Assembly (NCBI GenBank): GCA_025331565.1
Contig: JAFREQ010000012.1
Location: 13,010,501 to 13,074,500 of the forward strand
From: Holacanthus passer
Taxonomy: Eukaryota; Chordata; Actinopteri; Pomacanthidae
Direction: 5' to 3'
Length of the DNA stretch: 64,000 nucleotides
Of the stretch, positions 1 through 15,000 are shown one piece after another. The notes under the pieces were generated by a model. The model was not told the DNA's origin, ran no database searches, and saw nothing but the letters and a program-made list of their open reading frames with translations. Made by a program: the position numbers and the translations under genes. Position 1 is the first letter of the stretch, and the number at the start of each line of letters is the position of its first letter.

Positions 1-3000
1 TCTGCAAACTCACAGAGACCCTGGAGAGTGACTCCTATAGACAGAGTATCATCACAGCACCTGGGAAGGTATGGTTATAAGAGGCATAGCTAAGAAATAC
101 TTCAATGGCTATGGTGGTGAATTGTTCTTGTGTTTAACAATTTTAAATGCCCACTGATGAGATCATGGCAAGTTTTATGATCCAGTCCAGACCAAGAGGT
201 TATTGTCTCTAGTCTGCTGTTCGATGGGTAGTCTTGGCAGTGTGATGGAGTTTTATTGCACTGCTGTAAGGGCCCAGCTACAGTTAACTTGTCACCTTCT
301 ACAACCTCTGTCCCCCGGGAGCAATGGGACAGAACAAATAGGAGATGTCAAACAATGTGTGGATGTTTGTTTGTGTGTTGTTGTGTGAATGTATATGTAT
401 CAGCTGACAAGAGGCTATAATTTCAATATAGTTGGTTTGGTGGGTATGAACTTCTCTTTGGTAATCTGAGGGCATGTGCTGTATGTAAATTTTAAGTCCT
501 TTGAGTCCATTATTTATGAATCTTAACTCATTTGTCATCTGTCTTCCACAGGGTGGTAAAAAAGGCAAAGCTGGTGGAGAAGGACTGCTGCAGTGGGACT
601 CTGAGAGAGAGAAGGTGCTGCAGGCCCTTGTCCAGCTCCTCCAGCTGGATATCCGTTCCCTCTGGAGTCTTTCCCTGGTGGAAGAAGAGTTCATCAGGTA
701 CTCTGCTGACTGGGGAGCTCTGGGCAGGAGTGCAGTATCGGGCTTAGCTGTCTTAATTCAGTTAGTTTGTGGAATTCTTCTTCGGAACTCTGCCCGGCAT
801 TGATATCATTGTAACCTTAATTGGAACTTATGTGAAAATGATCGTTGCTTCTTTGCTTAATTTGGTGTTTCCATTGTGAAGATTTCCTCACAGTCCTAGC
901 TTTTTCTTTTCAGCAGAAATTATTTGCAGTTAATGTTTTCTACAGAAGAGATTATCTTTTGGTTATCGTGTCAGTGCTTCAGCTTTTGACAACTGATAAC
1001 ACATAACACAAACGTTTTTTTAGTGGCTATCTTCAAGAACTATCACAAACACAGTATCTGTATTATTCTGCTAAAATGTTCTAATGGATACAGAACATTG
1101 TATATAGACTGTAGAAATTGATCTTTGCTTCAAATAGCTTTTCATGACGGTTTTACCACACCACAACATGAACAAACTTAATTCTTTGTTCTCCCCCTTT
1201 CTTCTTTTAGCTGCGTGACCTGCTGCTGCTACAAACTACTTGAGAACCCAACCATCAGCCACGTCAAGAGCAAACCCACTAGAGATTGTGTAATTCACCT
1301 ACTGGGGGTGCTAATCAAGAAGTACAATCACCTCTTAGGTTAGTTTGAGTCACAACATGTGAATCAGATTTATAGCTGAAGGATCATATCAATCCTGCCA
1401 GTTTCAAGAATGTCAAGTATAAAGAGCTAAAAGCAACATTGCAGGACCTATTATTCATTATACATAGCTGATTTGGGGTTGTCATAACATTTTGATTTTA
1501 GTATATACTCTCTTTAAACCTTACAGGTGCAAGTGTAAAGGTGATCCAGTTGCTGCAACACTTCGAGCAGTTGTCATCTGTGTTTGCCCAGGCAGTGTCT
1601 GTGTGGAGCACAGAATATGGAGTCAGGGCTATCATAGGAGAAGTAATAAGGTCAGTACATATAATTTGTGTGTGCATATTAAGTTTCCAACAAGCAGCCC
1701 TCTTTGTCATTCTGTCTTTGGCTGCAACTGATGCCCTCATGCCTTGTTTTTTTTTCCCATTCCTTCAGGGAGATTGGTCAGAAGTCAAGTGAGGAGCTTG
1801 CTAGAGAGGGGTCAGGGGTCAAAGCTTTTGCCTCCTTCCTTTCGGAACTCGGCGCCCTGGTGCCTGAATTAATGATCCCAAACATTAGTGTGCTCATCAC
1901 ACACCTGGAAGGAGAGGTACTGCACTCTTGGAACATGTTCAACATGCTAACATTGAATTATTAATTTACAGCTCCCAAAAATGAAGTAGTAGTATAGTAG
2001 TAGTAGTGTCTTTAAATGCTGTTACATTGATATAGCATAAAGGTTTATGTGACAATGTAAAGGAGTAAAGATTCATCACTATGGTGACCTTTGTGTGTAA
2101 GCAACAGGGCTAGAAATAAGACCAGATGAGAGCACACACACACACACTGCTTGATTGAGTTGGGAGATTTCCATTTGCCACAAATCACTGCTTTTTGTGC
2201 CTTTCAAGACTTTCTATGTAGTGGTTTATGTAGTTTTGTCAGTCTCAGAGGGACTGAGCTGTTAGTTCCATAAATTTCATTTATTGCTGTCAAGGCCCTG
2301 TTGTTATCTCAGGTTGTGAATAGCTTGTGCAATAATGTCAACACATATTAGAAACAATGACACAAAAGGGAGCACAAGGAGCAGGGTTCTTTGATTTTAT
2401 TGTACACGCTGTTCTCTGGCAGCATCTTCACACATCCAGTAAAATTTTGTCTCCAGTTGCAAGTTCTGTGGCTTTCAAAAAGGCGCTTGAAGAGCAAAAA
2501 GTAATGTGTCAATGCTCCAGTACGAATTCCTGCTATTTTATGTGCTTAAGAAGTTCTCTTGCTTAGATACACCCACAACACAAGAAAGAGAGGAAAGGAA
2601 GAAAAAGCACAAACACTGTGATTCTTTATACAAAAATCCTTTATACACACACACACACACACAGATGAGGTTTGTTTCCCTCCTGTTCAGTTCTCATTTT
2701 GCCCTGTGATGAGACCAAGGCGAATACGAGCTTACTGAATGAGAGTTGGGTTCTTCTTGTCTTGACTGGCAGGTAATCTTGGTAGTGCAGGGGAGGATTC
2801 CTGCTCTGCTGTAAGGGCCTGCCTACAGTGACCTGGCTCAACCCAAATTATTCTTCTACAGTCACAGCAGAGTAATTGCTGGGGTGAAGCTGACAGTGTG
2901 TGTGTGTGTGTTGTGTGTTTGTGTGTATGTGTGTAAGAGGCAAGAAGTTCACCCAGCTCTCTTTGCTGTTCAGTTAGCAATGAGTTGCCTCTTTGGTAAT

Positions 3001-6000
3001 CTGAGGGCACATTTCAGAAACTCATCTGGACACAATTTGCTCAAGTAGTTCCAATGAACATTCAGTTGTTCTGGTAAGATTTGCCATGAAATGCAAACTA
3101 CGCAAATCATTCTTGGTCCACAATTATTGTAGAAACTTAAATTAATTATTATTTTACTGACACAAGAATGAGATTAGATGATGAGACTTATTCCCTCTTT
3201 CCCACTTTCTTCCAGAGCCACACTATGCGTGTTGCTGTGTGTGAGGTGCTGGGAGAGATCCTTGTGCGGGTCCTGTGTGGTGACGGGCTAGATGAGTCTG
3301 GTAAAGCTGACCGTGACCGCTTCTTTGACACACTGCAGGAACATCTGCATGACACACATTCCCACGTCAGGGCCCGTGTGTTGCAGGTGTACACACGCAT
3401 TGTCAACAGCAAAGTATGTTTTCACTGACTTTGAGTGTATCTGTAAATGCATGTTATTAGAGCCTTCCTTGGTACTAAAAACTGTGTGTGTGTAGGCACT
3501 GCCCCTGTGTAGGTACAGTGAGGTGATGGAGCTTGCTGTGGGACGACTGATGGACAAATCAATAAATGCGGTGAAGAGCGCCATCCAGCTGTTGGCAGCC
3601 TTCATTGCACACAACCCCTATAGCTGCAAGGTAATTAAATGCAACATGATTTAGACCCAATATAGCAGGCATTTTTCTTTTTAGTCTCGCTGGAACATGT
3701 CCATGTTTCTTTCAGCTGAGCAGTGCAGATCTGAAGAAACCACTGGAGAAAGAGACTGCTAAGCTCAGAGAGATGAAAGAGAAACTGGATGGAAAAGCAC
3801 CAGGTGAGGATGAACCGGGGCATCTTTCAAAAAATTTGAATGTTTATTTTTTTCTTCATGCTCAGTCACATTTTGCCCCGTGATGAGACCAAGGCGAATA
3901 TGAGCTTACTGAATGAGAGTTGGGTTCCTCTTTGCTGTGACTGACAGGTAATCTTGGTAGTGTAGAGGAGGTTTCCTGCTCTGCTGTAAGGGCCTGCCTA
4001 CAGTGATTTAGCTCAACCCCAAATTATTCCTTTAAAGTTACATTGGAGTAATCACAGGGGTGAAGCTGACAGTGTGTGTGTGTGTGTGCGCGCGTGTGTA
4101 TGGTGTGTGCATTTGTGTATGTGTGTAAGGAGCAAGGAGTTCACCCAGCTCTCTTTGCGGTTCAGTCAGCCATGAATTGCTTCTTTGGTAATCTGAGGGC
4201 CCAGTTCAGAAACTCATTTGAACCCATCAGGTCTGTCCCCTAAGTAACTTTCAGCCATATCACACAGTAAAATGTTGTATCTATATAAAGTGCCAGGACT
4301 TGATTTTTAGAGTTTGAAATTGCTTATTATCAAAAGTAACCAGGTACCAAAAGTCCTATTTTGTTTATTATTATCTATCTGTCTGTCTATCTAATTCAAG
4401 GAGAAAAATTTACAGTTTTTTAACTGGTTATTTCTATTAGCACTTAATTAGAACCTTAATTAAGGCATTTTAACATTTTAACATTGGGGTTACACAAATT
4501 GATCCTTTTTTAGAAATATTTCAAGGTGTGTAGGGGAATTCATAGCTTCAACCAGTCAGTTATTCCACCTGCTGTCAGAAATTCCTTCCTAAGAACACAA
4601 CCTCCTGTATCTGAGAAAAAAAATACTATGGCAAACCAAAAAGACCTTACAAAATATGATCAAACAGTGGCACTTGAGAGCACAACATTACAATCTAGGT
4701 TTTTAGTGCCATGATTCTGTTCTGCTGCTAATTGATTTCTTTTTTTAATCTTTTTCTGTCCGTTGTTGCCCTGAAATTGTCTTTGTAGCTCTAACCTGAG
4801 TCATCCTTATCAGATTTTGTTTCCCCCTTTTCCTCCTTTCCCCCTCCCTCTCGGCAGTGGCTGTGATTAAAGCATCTGAGCTGTGGGCTGCCATGGAGCC
4901 TGAGCTGCTCATCACTGTCAGGACAGAGCTGGAGCCCACAAGTGAAGCAGAGAAGGAGCAGCAGGAGGAGGACAACGACAAGGATGTGGGGGAAGAGGAG
5001 GAGGAAGAAGATGACAGAGCAACTGCAGTGAAGATTGCACAGTACCTCCGTGTCAACAAGTACAGGTGATGCCTATCACCAGTGTTGGCCTGGGTAAAAG
5101 TTGATTGAAGTGTCACTACCTGAAGGATCTTCTCCTGCGCTGTCAATTAGCCAACAATTTATGTGAAATTTCTTTTGTCTTCCTCCTCCTATAGGAATGC
5201 TGTGCGTCTTTGTATAAGAGCCCACACCTGCTTCCCTGAATCTGAGATGTTTGCGTCTCTGTCCACTCTCACCATCGAGACTTTAATGTACACACTGGCT
5301 CTGATTTTCAAAGGTAAAGCCTGCTCTCAATACATCCAGAGGTAATCAAAAAGTGCTCTCTAATGTGAGTCTAATGAAAGCAAGATTGGACGCATTTAGG
5401 ATTCCATTCTTTGTATTTCCTCTTGACGGAAAGATGTGAAATTAATTTTCTTCAGTGTCAATTCATTAAAACGGACTAGTCTAATAACTTGTCGTGAGAG
5501 TAGAGGATATATTTGAGAGCACAGAACACTACACTTCTCAAATCAGCCATCTCATTTGTATTATATTTCATAACACTAGATGACTGAGTATGACACAACC
5601 TCCACCAACGCTATGCTGCAGTACATTTATGACAGATACACATGTTGAGTCGGTACAAAAAGTTGCTATCGTTACATAATGGAAGTTAGCAACTTGTTTC
5701 ACATCCGTTGAAAAACAAGAAATGGGATATGTGGAATGCCTTTTTGGATTTCAGCCTTTGTGTTATGACTGTTTTGGCATCCAGCAGTTCCGATGGGGAC
5801 AACTGTTTTATCACAATTACAAAGGCAGTTGCATAAGTATTGAGTTGAATTGCAATTACCCATATACATCAGCCTGAATGTAAGGTGGATACCTAAAGCG
5901 ATAGAGCATTGAAAATATGACCCTGCGGCAAATCTATCATGGAGACAAAGTGCTGCTGAAGAACAAACGTAGACAACAAGTGTGCAGTTTGACGAGTAGA

Positions 6001-9000
6001 CTTTTATCCATCCATTCAATATACATTGGCCCTGTAATACTGGTAGACTGCAAATATGAGTCCAGTGTGCAAAGGCAATCAGAATTTGCTATATGCTGTA
6101 AATGTAAATTTAACACGTCTGCGGTTTCCTTACACACACTAAAAGCCTTATAGTGAAAAGAATACATTTAACTTAATTACGATACAGCAGCTACAGGAGG
6201 AAGTGTTGAGTAATTGAACAGCAATGGAAAAAGGTTTATTGGTTGAGTTCCTATATGATTGCTTTTTAATCCCAACCTACTTTTACATTATATGATCCCT
6301 TGATTTCTATTTTATTTTTTCCTGCTCAGGCTCAGACGAGGACACCTCTGAGCAAAGCCACAATTCGCCACCAACCCCACAGAAAGAGGGAGAGAAGGAG
6401 GGGGAGGATGGGGAGATGAAGAAGCAGGAGATGTTGGTTCAGTACCTGAGAGACACAGAGACCTTCGCCTTACAAGTGGAAAGAGCAATCTCTGTCATTA
6501 ACTCCATGCTCTACTGGAAAACCACTTCAGGTAGAAAACAATATTCACCAGAGTAGAAACCTATTCAAACGTGATCAATAAATCACATGTGACAACTGAA
6601 GTGTTCGGTTTTAGTGGTCCAGGAGGCTGTGCAGTTTTGTGTCACAGTGTGCGAGTTCAGCGTCGCCAACTCTGTCAGTGGGGTGAGGAAGATGTTGCCT
6701 CTGGTCTGGTCAACTGACGCTGCCATCAAAGATGCTGTAGTTCAGGCCTACAGGCGCCTGTATCTGAACCCTCAGGGAGACACCATCAGGTTTGGAAAAC
6801 TGCTTCACACATACATGACAAATGTGCAGGGCCCTAACCTAACCTAAACAAGTACACATCCTGTTCATCCTCTCTGTGTATTGACAATTAAATGTGATTT
6901 CAGCGAATTCTGCATTTATTTTAATATAATTTTGACTGATTTAGTCAGTTGTTGAAACCTCTTGGGGATTACAGTAAGGCTAGTCTGTCTGGCTTGCTGG
7001 TCAACATTACTAAAAGATAGAAAAGAACATTCCATTAAATTACCTGTATTATGCGTAGATAGTCGGAATTACTGGCATACCATATTGTGATGCAAGCAAC
7101 ACAAAACACTTTTGACAGATTTGTTTTGTTTTTTTAAAGTAGCTGTCTCATCTTTGATTAGGATGAAAGCCCAGACTCTTGTGGACAGTCTGTCTGAGCT
7201 GATGGTTGATGCATCTCTGGGAACAATCCAATGTCTTGAGGAAATCGTGAGTAACTGTTATTACTATCACATGGATCATTTCTGTGTATGATCGTCAAAT
7301 ATATGAACACAACTACTATGCAGAATATTGAGGGACATCTTTGTACTAGCCATAAAATGCATAGTGTGCGTTTTCTGTACTTGTTGTACTTTATTTTGGA
7401 TCAAATACCTTGATTTTAAAAAAGTGTATGGGGGGTTGTAACCATGCAAACATGTTTCTGGTGGTTTCTTCAGGTGCAGGAGTTCTTTGGCAGTAGCAGC
7501 AATCTCCAGTCTGCTGTAGTGCAGGTCTTGTGGGAGAGGTTTACTGGCAAACGAGAAACCTCTGGCTTACACAGGCGAGCTGCAGTGTTACTGCTGGGCA
7601 TGGCTGCACGGTAAGACCACTATACTGGTAAACTTTGAGTTTGCTCCTAAGAAACCAGCCCCTTATGCAATGATGAAGAAAAGGGGTTGTGCAAGTTTAC
7701 TAAATGAATTGCCACTCAGCTCTAAAAGAGCAGACCAAAGTGCTCAGCCCTATCAACTCTGACTGTGTGAGTAACATGAGTCGTTGCATAAGTGGTCACC
7801 GTACATACATGGATTTTGTGTTTAAGCCTGGGAAATGTAAAATTCAGTCAGTTGTTTATTCGATTTACACCTGGTATTTTGATCGGTATGCAGATACTGA
7901 TCCGTCCCATCACAGCTTGTGCTGATTCACTTTCTCATTCTGTCCACAATGTGATCTGATCTCATTTTGTACACACTACGCAGTGTGGAAGAGTAGGAGA
8001 AGATGTCAACCAAAAACAAATATGACAAGTTGTAGGATAATTAGAGGTGAGACTTTTGAAAAAGGCAACATAAACAATTCTGTTTTTGTTACAGTAGTGC
8101 TTGCAGGTGCTGTGCATACTAATGACTTGTTTACCATGGATGTGGGAAAGGTGTGTTGACTGTTGAGAACTGATTTAAGTGGAGCTCTGCTGAGGTGTAA
8201 AGCAAATTTCAGACTGAGTCACGATGTTTGTGCAACACTGAGCGGTCCTTTCTCACAACATGGTAAATTTCATTTACATGCAGCTGACTGTATCTAAAAT
8301 CGAATTATATTTCCATTATAATTTGTTCTGAACGCTACAGGTATCAAAATGTGTTGCTTCTTAATGCAGTTCAGTTCAGCTTCAGTGAAAGAAATAACAA
8401 CTGACAAAATATTTGCAACCCTAAATATTAGGGGTGGACAGTATGGCCTTAAAATAATATCAGGATATTTCAGGATATTTCATTAATAATGATATTCTGA
8501 CAATGTGACAAAGCACTGGAAAATAATTTTGGTTTAGAACTCACAATAGCTGTAGAGCAATCCTCACAGTATTTTTCGTTCTCCTCGCCCTCATCCAGGG
8601 GCTTCTGCTTAAGGTAGTGAAATAAATTTATTGTATTGCCCCTTGTGTAGTTAGTCTTCTTGGACTTCTTACTGTGTTTTGTTGTACATCTGAGCTTTTG
8701 TAACCAAATCACTTCCACACTGCTGTGGTCACTCACCTTTTTGGAACGAACTCCACTGTGGAGCCAGTAGCAATGTTACTTTAGCTTTCAGCCATGCTTG
8801 TTGCTGGTGTGGTGTCATTACATCAACAAATCAGAATGTAACAATTTTAACAATATACATTTTAAAAAACTATACCGATAATGTTGTAAGATTTTAAGAT
8901 CAAGTTGAATGTATTTGCACTCAAAAGAACCTCATTCCATGTTGTTTATTAAAATAAACCATACAGTGTTTCATATATTGGCAGAATTTTTTTTTTTTGT

Positions 9001-12000
9001 TATAGTTTGCGTGACTAAACAGTTTTTCAAAACATTATGTAAAATCTGTGTTATTCCTCGCTTCATAAAGGCGCTTCCTTCCTCATTTTGGTCCTGCCTC
9101 AGCTACTTGACATTCAGCAAATCCTCTCATTAGTCAGAATACAAGCTCAGCCTCGGCTCCTCTTCATTGTAATCGAAGTCACGACCATATAACTAGGCTC
9201 CTTGCCAGTGCATTTCGCTGTATATATATTTTTTTTTAGTGTTCCCCCTCAATCTACCTCAAAGACTGCCACTGCTGTAGGGAAGAGTGAGCAAGCAAGA
9301 GAGTAAAGAGACTATCTGCAGTCCACCCACACTGCTGCCTCTCTTCATCCAGCCGGCAGCATTCATAACCTATTAAATCTTATGTGCTTCTCCTAACCCG
9401 TCCTCCTACACGCATTATCTGGGCAGCAGCCTAGCACTGGCAAGGCCAGCACACAGCAGTTGGGGTGATGTAGGGCAGAGATGTTATTACTTCACTTTTC
9501 ATAATCACACGATCATTTGGGTATATTAAAATATAACTTATGCCTCTTTATAAAAGTGTGCATTTGTATGTATGTGAATCTAACAGGGCAGAGAGGGAAG
9601 TGGTCCTCAGTAATCTGGACACTCTTTGTTCGGTGGCTCTGGGAGAAAAAGTGACTGAAGACTTTCTTCTGGCCAGAGACACCGTTATTACCATCTGCAG
9701 CATCACTGACCACATCAGGGTAAGAACACACAAACCGTGGTTTGCCTTGTGGTGGATATTAAGCCTATAAACCTGGGGAGGACTTCAACACAATGGTAAC
9801 ATCATGCACTGCCTTATTTCCACCAGCAATCAAAAGGCGCTCCATTCAGACTGCCCCAGGACCATCAGCTCTTCACCTGCCTCACACAGGCCGTCGCTGA
9901 AGGTAAATACAGATAAATATGTCCTTTGTGGAAGACTGTTTGTCTTAGCATGGGCCTTATAATGAAATGTGCTGTATAAACAAAATTGCCGTCAGCCTGC
10001 ACCACTGTCGATTTGTTACTCTGACTGTGTTTGTTGGTACTTGCTCCAGGTGTGGTGATGGAAGACCCTTACTGGCAGTTTTCATGGAACAGGCGGTCCG
10101 TCTCATCTACTTCCTGGCTGAATCCCCTGACCAGCTGTGCTCCCGGCTGCTCCAGCGCAGCGCTCGTCTCTTACTAGATCAGATCGCAGAAGGTGGCGAA
10201 ATCAACAAGGATGCTGGCCAAATGCAAGATGGATCTCAAGAGTCCAATGAACAAGGTGAACAAGGTGAGTCCTGTTGTGTCTCAGTCTACATGGATGCAG
10301 TGTAACCTGTCCAGTCCTCCTTGCTTTCTCAACGTACTCTTAATCACATGTGTCTTTCTCTCCTGCAGTGAACTGTGTGTGTCTGGCCCAGCTGTTAGCT
10401 CTGTGTGGCTGCGTGGCTTTTTGGCAGGTGTCTCACCTTGAGCGCAGTGTGAGCGCTGAGCTGCGGAGGAGGAGAGGAGAGAGGGAGGAGAGGGAGGAGA
10501 AGGAAAAGGGCCCATCCAGCAAAGCTAAGGTAATGAGGCTGCAGAGACTTGTACAGTTGAGGCCTAGGCTAAAGACAGTCAAACTTTTTCAAAACATATT
10601 TTGTGTTGCCATACATTTCTTGTCTTAGGTCAATAGGGTATCTATTTCCTTTAAGAGAGAATTTCAAAATAATAGCAAAAAGTTTATTTCAGCTTCTATT
10701 TAGTAGAAGACATTTTCAGTGGGGCAAAATTTTAAATACAGTGAGAGAAAAATATTATTCAATATGTCAACATTTTCTTCATCATACGTACAGTCAGGTC
10801 CAAATGGTTATGGTTTGCTTTGTTTCAAATGTAATACTATTTTTTTTTTTTTTAATATCAGCTAAAAAATATGAGTGAAAAACGTGCATGAATTTCAGAA
10901 TGTCTTAGTATTTGGGAAGTCCATATTAATGTCTCAAGGATTTTTAAAAGTCAGTTTGTTTCTAAAAGCTTCAAAATTCAGCATCAAATGATTTACAGGT
11001 TCTTCAACCTTTGTTTCATTAGAATACATTTGTATTTCCAAATACTTGACTTCTGTCTTCACAGGGATTGTATAACAGCAACAGTTAATTACCATTCTGC
11101 TTCAGCATTGAGGAGCTGCGTAGAAAAGCGTGCAGCCCTGTTTGATTTATGTTGTTCTGCAGTGGATAGTATGTTGAACATAAACGTCTCTGTTTGCACT
11201 CGTAGCTCACACACCATCTGTGGAGCATAAACAAAGCTTAAGTGTGTAAATGTCAGACACTACTTAATTAGACTATTATTTGAGAAATGCCATTCAGTGT
11301 AGAGCTAAAATTCAATTCAATTCACCTCAAGGCACTTTCCATAAAAATTGGTTAATTATTTGATTGACAGAAAATTAATCAGCTGCTATTTTGACCATTG
11401 AGTAACCACACAAATCCTAAATATCGGATGGTACCAACTTCTCCAATGTGAGGATTTGCTGTTTCTCTTTATTTTCTATGTTGTTAACTGAATCTTTGAT
11501 TTTTGACTGTTGATTGGGCAAAAACAATGTCACCTTGGGCTCTGGACAATTTTGGTGGTAACTTTTTTATAGGCAAACCAATCAGTCATGAAATTTAGCA
11601 TTAGCCCAGTTTCAGTTCATAGTGTAGTTAGTGAAGTCTGATCAGGTGTCTCTACTTGTCAGGTCTTAGTGTCAGTTTCTTTTTTTTAAAAGTACTTTCT
11701 ACAGACACTTAAAAGTTCCAATGAAGACAAAACAACCCCCTGTGTGGTGAAAATCATCAGTCTCAGCAGGATGACTTGCCGAGATTTATTTTGCTGACAC
11801 AGTCAGATGAATGATGGCTCATAATTGTTCAGCCCATCAGGGAACAGGAAGATAAATGTTTCCATAATTAGCATTAGAAGTTTTTCATTTTTGTTATTTA
11901 TTTAATTTTTTTTTTCACATTTCACTTGAAGATGAGCAGAGAGGCCATGTGGCAAAGTGTGGCATACAACCTAGTTGGAAGGTTAGACTCAAACCTAGAA

Positions 12001-15000
12001 ACAATCACTGCCCTGTGGTATACCCTGCCAGGATGAGAGGTTTCTGTGATCGTCCATCCAAAATGCCACATGAGCAAGCAGAGAAGAGTTTCATGTTTTG
12101 ATACCTTTGTTGTCCTGTGAAAATTTCCAGTGGTTGAATCTATTGTTGCCTGCTTTCAAGTTTATTGGCAGTGTTTCATACTAAAAAGATTATCATTTGA
12201 TGTTATTAAGTATCATTTTAAGGCTCATGAACTGGCAGTCAGACCAAAATCCACTTGGTGAAATTTACTTGCCTGGTGTAGTCAAGCATTTTACTGTTAC
12301 TGTCTTTATTCTCACTGTAGCCAAAGAACACTCCCATGATGTTTTCTATGAATATGTTCGAAAGAAGTTGCTGTTTTGTGAAGCTTTTATGTTTTTTCAA
12401 CAGCAAGTGGCTAATGAAAGTGCTATGGAGGAGGAGCTGGGGTTGATTGGTGCTTCTGCTGAAGATACGGAGGCTGAACTCATCAGAAAAATCTGCGAGA
12501 CTGAATTAATGGCTGGTAATGAAAACATCTTGCCTTTTGTTTTTCTGCCACACATTGAGCTGTTTTTTTTTTACCCACTCTTTACCAGATTATTTACGGT
12601 GTTTTCATGTATTTCTTCAACATCTTCTCCCCACCCTCTGCTCTTTGTCTGTTTAGAGGAGAACCTGCTGTGTGCATTCCTTCCCCTGCTGGTGAGAGTC
12701 TGCAGCTCCCCAGGGCGATATTCCCACCCACAGCTCACCACTGCTGCCTGCTTGGCACTCTCTCAGTACATGATGATAAGGTAAACACTGCCTATTCCAT
12801 GTTCTTTCACCATATGCCATGCTGACAGGTGTTTCTATTATTTTGTCCACTCATTATATCAAAGAGGGTTGGCCAAATAACAAACACCTTGCTGTACAAG
12901 GCAAAGCAGCAACAGTGCATCCTGCAACATGACCGTAAAGTTGAATCGACACCTCTCAAAAAAGATTAAAAACATTATATCTTTAATGAAGGTTGGATTT
13001 ACTGCAGGACTGTGTTAGTTTTAGCTAATAAACTGAGTCTGTATGTAGAGTTGAAACAAGTAGTTGCACGTTCATTTTTGTGTTAATTGACAATTGATAA
13101 ATAGTTGATTAATCAATTGAAGTCTATTATTAAGCAAAAATGCCAAACATTTGCTGGATTTCTCCGTATTCTATGATTTTTAACTTATTATCATTGGATT
13201 TTGTACTGTTGGTCACCAAATACAGCAATTTAAATGTGTCAACTTTGACTTTGGGTCATCATGATGATCAGTTGGATGCTGTTTTCTGACATTTAATGGG
13301 CAAAACAATACACTCTTAAACCTCACATATCTGACTGTCCTTCAGAAAACACAACTGTAAACAAACTGTCCTTAAGTGTTTGAATTAACTTTTAATGCTG
13401 TGATTTCTTCATTCTTTTTTACAGCACATCTGTGTGTGAAGAAAACATCCGTCTCATGTTCACGGTGCTGGAGCGCTCTGCTTTTCCTGTGGTCAGGGCG
13501 AATGCCCTAATAGCCCTGGGAGACCTCACCGTCCGTTTTCCAAACATTTTGGAGCCCTGGACACAGAATCTCTATGCCAGGTAATGTAATGATGTGTTCA
13601 ATTAAATCAGCCCACCAATTGAAAATACATTTATCAAAGTAGCAGCTCGTGCTCATCATCTCCCCCCACACAAAGTGATTCTCTTCCAATTAGAAGAACA
13701 TTAGCATCATATCCATAGATTTGTTTTGTTACAAAGAACAGCCTACGCCTGATGGCTCAGCTGAGTGGGTGTACTGTAAATGATGTATTCCCCCCCTCTG
13801 CTTGTACACTTGAGCCATCTTCATCCGGATCCCATCACCACCACGATGTCTCAGTGTGTTGTTCCTCTCAGCCGCTGAAGTGTTGCGGCTGTCACTGAGC
13901 TCCACTGAGCCACATGATGGGAAAAGTTTACTCTTTCCATCACGACTTTTTAATGGGGGGGAAACAAACTTCGAGATGATCTATGTGGTTAAACTCTGAT
14001 ATCTGCCTTGTGTTCTGACCTCTGTGGTTGCCACAGAAACCGGCCAGAGGTTCATGGCCAGTAGAAAACCCACCCCCACTGGTGAACTGGGGTGGAGCTT
14101 TGGACTGCCTCAGACAAGGGCACTTTTAGACACTGAACAGTTTAATTACTAGTGTGTTACAGATGGTGACTAGAACCAATGACTAGTGTATGTAATTATA
14201 CAGACCGGTTGGGTGAGCAGAAGGGAATCATTTTGGGTCAAGTCAAAGGTTCCACAAGGGTTTATGCTTGTAGGTACGCTTCCATTTTAAAAACACTTAA
14301 TGGTTTCTGTCTGTTTCTCTGTAGTTACACTGTTTCCGTATTCCAACTTAGAAGCTGAAGTTGCTCTGTTTGATGAAGTGTTGTTTTAATTATAATGGCT
14401 GATAATGCTCACACTGAGGTGTTTCCGACGTGTAAAACAGTATGTTCTTTTTTTTTTTTTTTTTTAAATGCGTCAATGCCCTTGTAGTGTTTTCTACCTG
14501 ATAAGCATTTCATAGCATTCCCTAATTGTCTCCCACTCACCAACACCTCCACTGTTCTCGAGGCTGCTGCCCTGGAACCTCCTGATAAGCGCATTAAGAA
14601 TTAATTACCCTGTTCATTGCTGTTGTAAGCTCCTGCATTGGCATGTGGAAGTGCCATGTACAAGTGTCTGATGCTCGGCCAGGAGCCCTGCTCTCTGGCA
14701 TAAATGAGAAATGGTTAATGAGTTTCTTTTGTTCTGTGGTTTTGGGTGAGGGTAAGTCTAAATTGGTCTCAGAATGCTATCAGATTGCCCTGCCACAGCC
14801 TGTCCAATCCCATTGTATTCAGCCCGAGGCTGTGACAGTTGTTTGGTTTTAGTAATGTTTTGCCTAATAACCCAGTCTTCATAGAAAGCTTAATTGACTA
14901 GGACTGGGAAATAACAAATGCACAGGTGGCAGCCACATTTTTAGTTATGCTAGCAGTGTGAGTCTAGAACTGGCAAAGTCTGTCTGTCGTACCAACACTT

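Noticed and set aside
12197..12784. 195-residue continuous protein
   Set aside because: It joins ncapd2 exons 19 and 20 only by reading through two stretches of intron; the flanking GT/AG sites and homology support the spliced form.
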